From positions 62,001 through 126,000 of the forward strand of contig JANQBS010000002.1 in NCBI GenBank assembly GCA_033085395.1: a stretch of 64,000 nucleotides of DNA, in the 5' to 3' direction. Origin of the DNA: Xanthoparmelia taractica (lineage: Eukaryota > Ascomycota > Lecanoromycetes > Lecanorales > Parmeliaceae). Below are positions 23,215 through 33,400 of the stretch, in pieces; position 1 is the first letter of the stretch; each line of letters opens with the position of its first letter. The position numbers and the translations under genes were made by a program. Below the pieces are notes generated by a model that had not been told where the DNA came from, ran no database searches, and saw only the letters and a list, made by a program, of their open reading frames with translations.

Positions 23215-23915
23215 CTATATTTTCCCGCATAATAAAAAGTGTCGCGAAGGAGGTTGATTCTCGGAGCACGCGAGTTCCCCTTCCTCGTATAAGAGACAGA
23301 GAGAGTTTGAACCTTGAAGCTTGAAGCTACCAGGAGGCGAATTTATAAAATCTTTACTCAGACGGAGAATCTTGCCATCGAGCTTGTTGTAAGCACTTGG
23401 CGTCGTATTCTCAAAGCTTGAGTCATCGAGCTGTAGACAGACACATCGTAGCCAAGACAGGGTCAAATGATTGAACCCATGAAGCTGAGGGTTGAAAGGA
23501 GTAGATTTATCTATGAGAAGAAGAGACAATCTTTCTAAAGGAACAAAACAACAGTCTGTCCTGCCGTCGCTGTGTTTCACGGGAATTAACAAAGTTTGTT
23601 GGTGACCGTATTTCTCTGCGACGAAGAATTCTCCAACTAGGATGGTTTGGCCCTAGAGCGAAGATGGTTAGCATCAAGAAAGTACATATTCCGCGAATAG
23701 AGCCGGCCCAAAATCTCACTCTCCAACGACATCTGTTGTCTAATAATGTTGTTGACCGCAGCAGTGCCACACCGCTCGGCAACGCCCAGCATGGCCACCT
23801 GCAACTCGGCCAAGGCCGCCTTATCGTATACAAACAGAGGTATACTTTGCGAGCTGCTCACGAGATCCTTAGGTACTTCGTACTCTTCGTACTCTTCCAA
23901 GAGACATCCAGCCAA
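23215..23915 (-). CDS. Possible spliced hypothetical gene (two blocks)
   Basis: Two coding-like blocks in different frames: 23637..23915, opening MAGCLLEEYEEYEVPKDL with an amphipathic helix, and 23215 to about 23653, running from GQTILVGEFFVAEKYGHQQ to a stop at 23215. An intron should join them: a TGCTAAC branch site and a TCTAG acceptor lie just before the second block (about 23654-23670). I could not find a donor giving a consistent phase; the nearest GT would leave an intron of only 33 nt. Either a donor was missed or the gene is damaged. No known domain. Confidence 0.3.
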
Positions 23916-24182
23916 TCAGTATTGCCAAATTGGGGGTTGTTCTCATGAGCTCATGATTGCTGAGCAGCGCCGCCTCGGACATTTGTCACTGAAGAGGCAA
24001 TGCTAACCAACCAGAATAACCAAGTGAAGAGTGTACTTCACTGATGTTTTTTTTGGTCCTCGTCATTTGTGGCTCGTACTGCTGACCATGACATGCTCGG
24101 GCCCACCGCACGTAGGACCTCGTGAGCCGCTCCAACATAGCGATGCTAATCCATGGTCCTGCTTAATTATTGTTGTTGTATC

Positions 24183-24190
24183 TATATAAT
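24183..24190 (+). promoter_or_regulatory. TATA-like box
   Basis: TATATAAT about 200 bp upstream of the ATG at 24390, followed by a C/T-rich leader. Confidence 0.35.
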
Positions 24191-24389
24191 AGGATTTGCT
24201 TTCCCGCGCCTTTCATTTCAATCCCACACATCAACCTGTTATATCAATCATCCTTCCCAGTCTCTGTTAGCGATTTCTTTTCCTTCCTCGCTGACCAAAG
24301 TACACTCGTTTGACCTCTGAATTGCGTCGGTTGTTTGCACTCGTTCACTTCCCTTTCTGTCCCATTTCTCATCGCACATCTTCTTCAGA

Positions 24390-25083
24390 ATGCGCTCTTC
24401 AGCAGTTCTTCTGGCGGCTTTGGTGGGTGTTGCTTCGGCTGGCATACCTAACTGGCCTTTTAAGCGGTCAGAGACAGGTAGTAATGTTTATGGAGGAGGT
24501 GTTGGTCCTACTGGTAAACCGCCTCTTGGTCCTGGGCCTGTTTCCTTCCCAACGGGTTCCCCAATAGACCACACTTCGGGTGGCATATTTCCAACTGGAG
24601 GCCCGAAAAGCCACCATTCCGAAAGATATACCCACAAGCCTACTGGCAGCGGCCTCGGGCCAACTGGCACTGGGCATGGAGGAAGCCCACTCCCAACACC
24701 GGGTCCTCATACCACCACGATCACCAAGACTTCGGATGTAACTCGTGAGTGGCTGATCGTTCACTTTCTCTTGATTTGGACTAACATCGACAACAGGCAC
24801 AATGACTTCCACATATTATGATACTACAACCCTGACTTCAACAATCACAAAATACGTGCCCTGCTCGAGCGCCGTGGCCACAGTCGGAACATCTACATAC
24901 TTCTCGACTTCTTTAACTACAACCTATTCCACCACTACTGTCACTCAAACTAGTACTACATACGAGGTCATTTGCCCGTCCACCACCGGTCCAGGCGTCA
25001 GTGGATCCGCACCTACAGGTGGTGCAGGGTCCGGCAGTGGTTCAGGTTCAGGTTCAGGTTCAGGTTCAGGTTCAGGTTCAGGT

Positions 25084-25118
<35 letters not shown>

Positions 25119-25560
25119 TTCAGCCTCAGGGTCCGGCAGTGGTTCAGGTGAGGGTGGCGCTACAAACACAGTATACGGCTCAATGCCCACCTCAGGCAGC
25201 GGATCAGGAAGCAACCCGGGCGTTCCAGGCAGCCCGTCCAACGGCTGCCCAGCAGTCCAGACCGTCACCTCAACAGTCCAAGTCATCGTTACCGTCACCG
25301 CTGGCGCAGGGAGCGCTGGAGGATCCGGAAGCCAACCCACTGGGGGTTCGGGTTCCGGAGCTCCTCCGCCACCACCAAACGGTCCCTTCTCGACGCAGTC
25401 TGGCGCAGCTCCTTTCCCTCTCCCTAGCGGATCTGGCCCCGTAAAGCCATTCCCTAGCGGCACTGGCGCTCCAAGTGGGTACATACCACCAAAGGGAACT
25501 GGGGTGTCTAGTTGGGGATACACTAAGCCGACCGGAGGGGCGAAAATGGTTGGTCAATGA
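24390..25560 (+). CDS. Secreted Ser/Thr/Gly-rich cell-surface protein
   Basis: Model: 24390..24744, 24797..25560 (372 aa), with a 52-nt GTGAGT...ACAG intron. The first 18 residues (RSSAVLLAALVGVASAG after Met) are a clear signal peptide. The body is low-complexity: Gly/Pro-rich with repeated PTG, then a Thr/Ser tract (STYYDTTTLTSTITKYVPC) typical of heavily O-glycosylated fungal wall proteins, then a (GS)n block encoded at about 25021-25150, then PTG/PSG repeats. The C-terminus has no hydrophobic tail, so a GPI anchor is not evident; it is probably secreted or held in the wall by glycans. The antisense frame reading Pro-Glu repeats is a shadow of the (GS)n repeat. Confidence 0.75.
25021..25150 (+). 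repeat. GGTTCA/GGCTCA hexanucleotide array (coding)
   Basis: Tandem 6-bp units encoding alternating Gly-Ser inside the secreted protein. The copies are nearly identical (GGTTCA first, then GGCTCA), so length variation between strains is likely. Confidence 0.85.
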
Positions 25561-26230
25561 TAATTAAAACATAGGGAAATTGTCTGCATACGTATGGTGT
25601 TTTTATGGGCGGCTTTTTGTACCAGTTTTTAGCAATTATACGTTTTGGGTTTAACTTCGTATCGACGTATAAGGGGGAGAGTATTGCGGGCAAGGCTTTT
25701 TGAATAAGTATATACATGTTCATTGGTTGCACATAACACGAGATTCCGGGCTCCATCCCTTGTGTGTGCAATAAGTAGTTCTATCCCTCTCCAAGTCTTC
25801 TTCCCAAGAAACTTACTCCCAGTCAAATCTCCCAACGCATAATAACAAAATTCCCTCGATCCACCAACACCCAAGAAAAGCAGGCAATCGCTCCGGCTCC
25901 CGCACCCCCAACACACCAGCCATCTCTAATTTCCGCGAGCGAAACACGGCTATTCCATTAATGCTTTACGCGCCTCAGTCCCGGTGTAACGATGACGGAT
26001 CCATGCATTTCTTTTACCATTGAGCGTGGAGAGATTTGGTTCTTTTGGGTGGAGAAATGGAAGCGAATACTTGCAGTAGAGTGATAACTTTACAAACCAT
26101 ATTTTGAGAAGAAAAAAATGTCAATGATATTCTATTTAAAAATCTACTCTCTATCAAGATTTATAACCTCATACACCACGAAACCTATATTCCAAGCTGT
26201 GCGAATCCCCCAAGGGGATCTACAAACCTC
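25561..26230. other. Convergent 3' region
   Basis: About 670 bp between convergent stops. No coding signal was seen. Confidence 0.4.
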
Positions 26231-28046
26231 CTAAGCACTCAATCCCAGTCCCCTCACAAACCTGACCTCGTCCGCCTGCCTCTCCAACGCCCTCCTCATA
26301 ATCCTCCCGTAATCCCTCTCATCAACACTGCTCTCCCCATCCGAACTCCCCTCCGGAGTACAAGTCCCGTGCGTCTCATCCCTACCGAACGAAAATCTCG
26401 GCTTATCCTTGAAACCCAGCACGCCAATCTTTTCTCCGGTCCATACGCACACCTCGCTCCTGGCTCCGGCGCCGACAGGAAGCAATTTCCGCGCCACGTC
26501 GCCTTCGTTGGGATCGGCGTTGAAGATGCCGTTTTGTGCGCTCTCGGGATCGCTGAAAGAGGAGGTGTCGTAGGTGTTGATGTTCCACTGGCGCACTAAT
26601 GTCGACCCGTCGCGCTCAACCCATTTGAGCTTGCCGTCGCTGTCGGAGAAGAGGAGGCGAGTGCCATGAGGTGTGAGGCTGAGGAGTTTGCTGCGGGACG
26701 CGGAGGTGCGATTGCGTGTTGGCTCAAGGGGCGTAGCGCTTGCGGGGTCGAGAGGATAGAGTTCTAGTGAGCCTTTCCCGTTATATTCGCCTGCTGCTGC
26801 CAAAGTGGGTCGTTTGGGGTTTTGCAGGGAGGCTATAGAGCAGAGGCGAGCACCCGAGTGGATGGTGGAGGCTAACCTAGGGAAATAGCGGCGGTCGTAG
26901 GCTAGGATACTGGGGAAGCGGCCAGCGACGTAAATGCTAGAGGAGGGGTTGAGATGCACGATTGAGAGAGGAGGGGAGTGGGAGAGGATAGCGTGTTCGG
27001 GTTGCGAAAGGTCACCAGAGCTTAGGCGATGGAAGTCGGTTGTGCTGTATCGGAAGCCCTCGGAGACATTCGCGTTGCTGTCGACACGATCACTGATCCA
27101 AGAGCTGCGGGAGCCTCCGTTGTTTCCCAAACGCGGGTCGTGAAGGTAGAGACAAAGGCTCGTGCCGACAGTCAGTGGGACAGGATATGCGGCTTCTGAA
27201 AGGGCAGTGATGAGGAAGGGGTAGCGCTCGTAGGAGGATACTTGGAGGGTCGTGAGATCGACCTCGTTCAGCCCAGATTCAGCAGCGAAGTAGGCCTTGT
27301 TGCGGGTTTGGTCAACGCTCACGCATTCGACGACGCCATCATTTATCATCTTGGCTCTCGGCCTTGTCGAGTTTGGCGACGTGCTGCCATCCGGTCCCTT
27401 GACTGAGAGTAAACCGGGTCTGCTGCGTGCCATGATCCGGCCATCTTGGGCAGTAGGAGCTGCATCCTCACAGCCAATATTCCAAAGGCATACACTTCCA
27501 TCATCCAACGGTGCTATCACCACACTGTCGTCATGATCTTTCAGTATGCCCAAGCCTCTCGACTCCAATCTCTCTCTCAACCCATTCTGCTCGTTGAAGG
27601 GTTGCTCTAGCCAGCTCATGAACAACGGTGCGTGTCTAGCTATGTATTCACCGTACCAGTCGACTTTCTCATCGGAATAGGTAGGGTCCCAACTAGCCAT
27701 CGCTCGCGTCGTAGCTGCCTCCGCTTTCTCAGAGACATTGCTGTTACCTGACCGAGCGACGGCTCTCTGCAACTCGAAGACTCGAGGCTCTTGTATGGGA
27801 ATCGCTGGGCCGTAGAGGAAATCTCGACGTCGGCGACTAGCTTCGGATTGAGAGCCGTCGAAGCATAATTTCTTCCACAGCTCGTTGTCGCGGGTGATCT
27901 TAAAGAGGTGCTTTGACGCTAGTTGGACGGGGACGATGTCGCGTGCTTCGAGGACTGTCTTTTGTTAGCTACTGGCATGCTTGCCTGGAAATGGTGTCCG
28001 TACAAGAGGCAATGTGAAGAATCAGTTCCTCCGGGAGCCTCTCCAT
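26231..28046 (-). CDS. F-box protein with WD40-like repeats
   Basis: Model: 28004..28046, 26231..27954 (588 aa). A 49-nt intron (GTACGG donor, GCTAAC branch, GACAG acceptor) joins a 43-nt first exon so that residues 1-50 read as a textbook F-box: MERLPEELILHIASFLEARD, then IVPVQLASKHLFKITRD and ELWKKLCFDG. F-box proteins bind Skp1 and bring substrates to SCF ubiquitin ligases. The rest has beta-propeller-like segments (DDSVVIAPLDDGSVCLWNIG; GLNEVDLTTLQVSSY; SIYVAGRFPSILAYDRR; KIGVLGFKDKPRF), consistent with degenerate WD40 blades for substrate binding. Substrate unknown. Its promoter is shared with the divergent oxidoreductase gene. Confidence 0.82.
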
Positions 28047-28335
28047 ACTCGCACTTGGTTAGGGAGACAGGAGGGATAGAAGACTGAGGCCGCCCTAATC
28101 GCGCACGCCCTAAAGGGACGAGCCCTAGCTGCGTTGCGCGATTAATGCTGACAGCTGAGACGAAATGCCTCGGGTGCCCCACTTCCAGGGGTGTCCAGGG
28201 TCGGTTGGTGGTGGTGCACCTCGGGCAGTAAGGTAGGTAGGTATTCGGTTGACAATGGCCTCATAAAATGACAGTTACTGCATTGGATTGAATTCTTTCT
28301 TTGTTCGTACGCTTGCGACATTCCATCCCTTCAGA
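28047..28335. promoter_or_regulatory. Short bidirectional promoter with an inverted repeat
   Basis: 289 bp separates the divergent F-box and oxidoreductase start codons. It contains a perfect 9-bp inverted repeat, AATCGCGCA (28097-28105) and TGCGCGATT (28135-28143), 29 bp apart. It may be an operator-like dyad or a hairpin in the F-box leader. Confidence 0.4.
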
Positions 28336-29401
28336 ATGCGTGCAATTCAAGTCAAAGAATATCTCAAAGTAGGAATGCGCCAATCCCGCAATTGCTATTC
28401 CCTGTTTACTAAACGACACCCAGGGTCCTCAAGACCTCGTCGTGTCTTCCCTCCCCGACCCTACACCCGCTGCAGACCAATATCTAATCGTCATTCGCGC
28501 AACCGCAGCCAACTTCTTCGACCTCCTCCAAATCCGCGGCAAATACCAACACCAACCACCTTTCCCATGGATCTCTGGTAGCGAGTTCTCCGGCGTCGTC
28601 CTCTCCACCCCTTCTTCGAACCCTTCCCCAGCTTTCAAGAAAGGGGACAGAGTGTTCGGCGCCGCGCAAGGCGGGTACGCCACGCATATTTGCGCCACGG
28701 AGACGGCACTGAGGCCTGTGCCGAAAGGATGGGGGTTCGTCGATGCAGCGGGCCTGATGGTGACGGCGCCGACGAGTTACGGTGCGCTAGTCGTGAGAGC
28801 TGGCGTGAAGAAGGGTGACTGCGTCCTCGTGCACGCGGCGGCTGGTGGGGTGGGTTTAGCGGCTGTGCAGATAGCCAAAGCATTCGGAGCCACGGTCATA
28901 GCGACGGCAGGTTCGGCGCGGAAGCTGGAAGTCGCGAAAGGGTTCGGGGCGGATTTTGCGATTGATTATAATCAGAAAGGGTGGGAGGAAAAGGTCAAGA
29001 AGTTGACACCGCGAGGGAGAGGCGTGGACATTGTTTACGATCCTGTGGGGATGGTGAATACGAGTCTGAAGTGTACGGCTTGGAACGGGCGGATTTTAGT
29101 CATTGGGTTTGCGGCAGGGCATATCGAGAAGGTGGCTATGAACAGGGTGTTGTTGAAGAATGTCAGTTTGGTGGGGCTGCATTGGGGGATGTATACCAGA
29201 GAAGAACCAGAGACGATTGAGGAGGTCTGGAGGGGCTTGTTTCGGTTGATGGATGAGGGCAAATTTAAGGGGACAGTATACTCGGATCGGGCATTTTCTG
29301 GATTGGAAAGTGTAGCTGAGGCACTAGAGATGCTTGGGCGAAGGGAGACTTGGGGGAAAGTTGTCGTCTCTGTACCTCAGAACGGGCAGAGTAAAATGTA
29401 G
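28336..29401 (+). CDS. Zinc-independent quinone oxidoreductase-like protein (MDR superfamily)
   Basis: Model: 28336..28368, 28424..29401 (336 aa). The 33-nt first exon encodes MRAIQVKEYLK and a 55-nt intron follows (phase 0), giving the family start. Domains: an N-terminal GroES-like fold (FFDLLQIRGKYQ, FPWISGSEFSGVV), then a Rossmann fold with the NADPH-binding motif HAAAGGVGLAAVQIAKAFGA. The zinc-ligand cysteines of alcohol dehydrogenases are absent, as in quinone reductases. Predicted reaction: NADPH-dependent reduction of quinones or enones. The C-terminus (VYSDRAFSGLESVAEALEML) matches family length. The divergent arrangement with the F-box gene may imply co-regulation, but no functional link is known. 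Confidence 0.87.
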
Positions 29402-29688
29402 GAAATCAATTTTTCCACATTGGTAAAACCGGGTGATGCACTGTCAATATTGGTGAAAGCGGGTGATGCACTGTTTGAATGGCCTAGGGCTTCCTTTCAT
29501 ACCATAACGTTTGACATAGAGACATTTGTTGATGACATATTTACAGCGTGATGGGAATGGAACCCATCAGACCTCTCGGTAGAAGGGTTTCAAGCCTCAC
29601 CTCGGTTACCTAGTACTGGGTTTGACCATAGTCTAACCAGTTAGGATGGGTTAGACCGCGGTGAACCCTTCTACGCGGAAGGTGTCAA
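29402..29688. other. Convergent 3' region carrying a TIR element
   Basis: Between convergent stops of the oxidoreductase and MFS genes. A small direct repeat (ATTGGTRAAAVCGGGTGATGCACTGT type) occurs at about 29419-29443 and 29449-29473. The MITE-like element at 29580-29673 fills much of the right part. Confidence 0.6.
29580..29673. mobile_element. Short TIR element (MITE-like), family copy 1
   Basis: About 94 bp bounded by TA on both sides, with ends TA-GAAGGGTT and AACCCTTC-TA in inverted orientation. An internal GTCTAACC/GGTTAGAC dyad adds a hairpin. It has no coding capacity. The ends match those of the element at 30374-30555. TA flanks plus TIRs suggest a Tc1/mariner-type non-autonomous element (inference). 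It lies 15 bp past the stop codon of the MFS gene, so probably in its 3' UTR. Confidence 0.65.
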
Positions 29689-32044
29689 CTAGAGACTCTG
29701 CTTTCCTCTGGTCTCAATAGGGAAGCAGCACATTGCCAGGAATGCAGCTACGATCAGTGACCCGGAAGCATAGATAGGTGCATTCGGGTTCACCCCCCCA
29801 GCATGCACTGCCACAATGGGGGCGCATAGGCCCGCGACTCGGTTGAAGAAAGATGCAATTCCAGTCCCGGTGCCTCGATTGGGGGCAGGGAAAACCTCGG
29901 GTGTATAGGCATACAGCACACCGTACATGATGTCTATTCAAAGTTAATCGTCCTGTTACCTTCTTCGCGGATGTGGTGGAGGGAGAATGACGGGACATAC
30001 TTTGGAAAAATGCTTCAAGGCTGCCGAAGATAAGCTGATAGTTGGAATCGCTACTGATGGTGAAGCAAAACAGGAGAATTCCGGTTATCAGTGTGGACAC
30101 TGCAATGGTGTACTTACGACCGATGTATTTGACGTCGACCGTGTAGGCAGCAATGAATGATCCGGGGACACCAACGATAGAGGTGATAGCGTAATTGCGG
30201 TACACGACGCTGTTCGGTGTAGGTGCTGTATTCGCTCTGCCAGCGTTTTGATAGAACTGTGGGAGAAAGGCATTGAAAAGAGGGTACCCCATTCCTATCG
30301 TTGCCCAGCAAAACCAAATGAGGCATGCTGCAATTCCACGTTAGCATGTTTTCACCGGACTAGTGCCACTATTTAGAAGGGTTCACTCCGACACCCAGCC
30401 CTGAACAGCCGGCTAGGTGGGCGAGTGGTGAAAGAAAAATCCGAACGCCAAGGCGGGGCATTTGTATGGGAGCCTTGGCTGAAATTTCGGATTCTTCTCT
30501 CACCCGCGGGACCCAGCCAGCGGAATAGCTTTGGTCGTAGGGGTGAACCCTTCTAGTCAGTTCAGTACGTACTCATGAGTCCCAGACGCCTGGTCGCGAA
30601 AAGAGGCGCGATCCTGTCTTTCGAGAATTTGCCAAGAGTTCGCTTAACAATGTCCGCTTGGGAGAGCTGGGTTTTGTCAACCACAGCTGGATCACCGCCA
30701 ACGGCATTCAGAACTTCTTCTGACAGCCAAGTCTTGCGCTTGTTCTTATAAGCTGTTTGATTTTTAGCCCAGATCTAGGATAAGCTGGATGCATGGGCGG
30801 ACCTATCCCATGAACTGTTGCAACTGCCTCTGCTTGACGACCCTTTGAAAGGAGGTACTTGGGCGACTCAAAGAGATGGAAGAAGAAGAATCGAGCTATG
30901 AACATCGAAAAGATGATAGCCCCAACGGTGATATTGAGATATCTCCAGCCCCAGTTGTTGGCTTTAGAGCAGCACGGTGGAGCCGAGACGTTACACGAAT
31001 CGAGGTCGGGACTACATGTATAATTTGTGAGGAAACCCCAGGCAATGAGACTCCCAATGAGCTGCCCAAGCGGCCACCAAACTGATAATAGGGTCAGTAA
31101 GCTCTGGGATGCGCTTGGTAAAAACTCCAAAAACAGTGCCTACTAGGGGATCAGTACCCGCCAAAGCACCGATAGGAGTTAGGCATACCCCATCAACAGG
31201 CAGATTTCCGCCGACACCAAACCCCAATGCCGCATATAATCCGCAGGTGCCGACCCAGCTTGGGCCACCACCGACCGCAAGGGCAAATACGCCAGCGAGA
31301 AACAGGGTCGTATTGAATGCTAAGCGTCGACCCATAAGATCCGACCCAACGCCCCAGAAGGAAGCGCCGACGCACAATCCAGTAAACAGGGCGCAGGTGG
31401 TGTATCGGACGTTGTTGGAGCTCACACCAAACTCGGAGGTTAAACTAGGCAACGTGAGCGCAACAACTTGAAGTACCAGGCTATGCACACGTATAGTCAG
31501 TATACATGTCAGACCCACGCCCTTAGGCAGGATCTGGACTTACTTGTCCGCTAACCATCCAAAGCCGCAGAGAACGAAGAGCTGCCATTGGTAGGATCCC
31601 ATTCCGATATCGAGAATAGCTTTATTAATAACTTTAGATTTACCTGCTCTGTGTCAGATCCCGTATCCGAGGGCTCATCAGGGTGGCGCAGTAGGACTCG
31701 GGGCATAGCAAAGAGGAGCGCGTCACGTACGATCATAGGCGGTGTCATGGCCGGAAGCCGCAACATCTAGACACAAATTACCAACTGTCCGCATAGAATG
31801 CCAATTCTCCTGGCGTACCAAGGTCTATTTCTTGCCGAAGACCCTCCACGGTATTTGCACTGTAGTCACCGCCAACGTCGGCTTCACCCGCTTTACCATT
31901 TATTGGACTATCCGAAGGAATGCCAAGTTTTTGATGGTGGTCTGCAACCACAGAAGGGTTTCTCGTTGCCTCTGCCAACGGCACGTAAACATCAGGGAAA
32001 TCACTGACATCGTGCTTCTGGAACGGGTTCATAAAGACAGGCAT
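29689..32044 (-). CDS. MFS transporter (sugar/organic-solute SV2-like type), six introns
   Basis: Model: 31786..32044, 31544..31643, 31189..31480, 30803..31139, 30573..30752, 30001..30327, 29689..29933 (579 aa). Exon phases agree at all six junctions. Landmarks: NTVEGLRQEID, then KVINKAILDIGMG before the first span; FVLCGFGWLADN; GSDLMGRRLAFN (MFS motif A); GFGVGGNLPVDGALFLEFLP; SVWWPLGQLIGSLIAWGF; FFFFHLFESPKYLLSKGRQ; WFCWATIGMGYPLFNAFLPQF; YTPEVFPAPNRGTGTGIASF; end PIETRGKQSL. Substrate cannot be told from sequence; relatives are annotated as sugar, phosphate or organic-ion carriers. Introns are 142, 63, 49, 50, 245 and 67 nt; the 245-nt one contains a TIR element. The first intron uses a weak GTTGGT donor, the least certain junction. 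Confidence 0.85.
30374..30555. mobile_element. Fold-back TIR element (MITE-like) inside an MFS intron, family copy 2
   Basis: 182 bp from TA to TA. The ends are perfect 11-bp inverted repeats (GAAGGGTTCAC ... GTGAACCCTTC), extended imperfectly. The interior is also a long imperfect palindrome: GGTGAAAGAAAAATCCGAA near 30427-30445 pairs with TTTCGGATTCTTCTCTCACC near 30484-30503, and CCAAGGC pairs with GCCTTGG. There is no open frame. It sits wholly inside the 245-nt intron 30328..30572 of the MFS gene; removing it and one TA leaves about 65 nt, the usual intron length here. Confidence 0.75.
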
Positions 32045-33400
32045 TCTGCCGACGTTACAATTCAGGTGAAAGGATGGACCACGGTAAAGGGATATTGGTC
32101 TTCAAGAGGTATGCTTCCACTAGAATCTAGCCTTTGAAGTAAACGGGTTCACAGCTTTTTGGGCCTCGAGGATTTTCTTCGTGGTAATCCACTTGGTTAC
32201 GAATAGAGCATGACACAATTGAATTGGCGTTTCTCGAGTAGCATTGGCTGCTGGGTACACAGAGGACGGGGTTTGATGCGGGCAAATTGTGTCAAGCACA
32301 GAACTGTCAGGGATGTTCTGTCCTTGGTAGGGGAAACACTTGAAAAAGAGTGATAGGAAGGAAGATAATGGGGTGGGAAGGGCGCTCTTTTTGTATGTAG
32401 ATCGACTTATGTTGGTGCCGTGGTCACAAGACCTTCTTCTTCAATTGCTTTTTTTGATAAACTAAAGGTAATGAGATAGGTAAGAGTTGTAGGAAAAACC
32501 CCACGGCTCCAAGGCCGTTAGACTTGGCAGCACCTTTAAGCCTTGGCGATTCGTTCGCTTTCCTCCTACTAAGCCACGAATGAGAAGGTAAACCGACTCG
32601 TGCGTTATATCCCGCTCAAAGCTTCCCCTAGCTGCAGCAGGGTCTTTCGACGAGCGATGCTGACGGACTGAGTCAAGGGCGCGGACTATGAGGAACCCTG
32701 AAATTGCACACCGACATGAGAGCAATTGGCGTAGGCTGTATTACAAGAAGCCCATCAGTCAACCTAGCAGAGCGCTTCCTGTTGTTTGTCCATTTCCCTG
32801 AAGCTCGAGCAACGATATCGACCATTGCCAAGAGTCGACATACGAAGCACACTGGTCTTTGACTGCCGTACAAGCTCTTATCTTCTGCGTAATTTCTGCA
32901 GCTATGGTCAACGTCAAGACTAATTGGAGACCAGGTCAAGGGACAGCATTAAGAAATCATCAACGTTGTTTACTATTCGAAGACCGTCCGGAAACCACCA
33001 GTATGAGAATTGAGTCGGCTTCAGAGCTCGGATCTGACCAAGGCGCAGTAAGGGCAAAGGCTTTTTCTTAAATTGAAACAACAACAACCACCAGTCCTGA
33101 AGTACTATATAGCGCAAGTGAGACTTGAAGACGCCCGGAAGTATGCTCTAATCTCGTGATGATCAGTCAGTCACAGCCCCTGGAGTCATTCCCGCCTTCT
33201 TTGTGATTGGTTCGATATTAGTCAGGATTACGAATACGCAGTAGACTGTAGATGCTCAGCCCTGTCAGGCATGAGGTCATTCTTACTCGTGTGAAAAGTC
33301 ATTCTTCAGAGGCAAACGATATATGAATGGCCACCTGCACTGCGGATGATGTCGTTTTGAACAGCAGCAAATTTTTCTTCACGACTGACAACAACTCACA
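32045..33400. other. Divergent intergenic region, 1.36 kb
   Basis: It lies between the start codons of the MFS transporter and the DUF7732-like gene and should contain two promoters. Open frames are short and without domains. No repeat structure was recognised. Confidence 0.4.

Noticed and set aside
24945..25523. Minus-strand 192-codon frame rich in Pro-Glu repeats
   Set aside because: It is the antisense of the (GS)n coding repeat of a well-supported secreted protein.
31551..31766. Open frame within the first MFS intron, possibly an extra exon
   Set aside because: Joining 31786 directly to 31643 gives the conserved KSKVINKAILDIG reading in phase; including the frame would break it.
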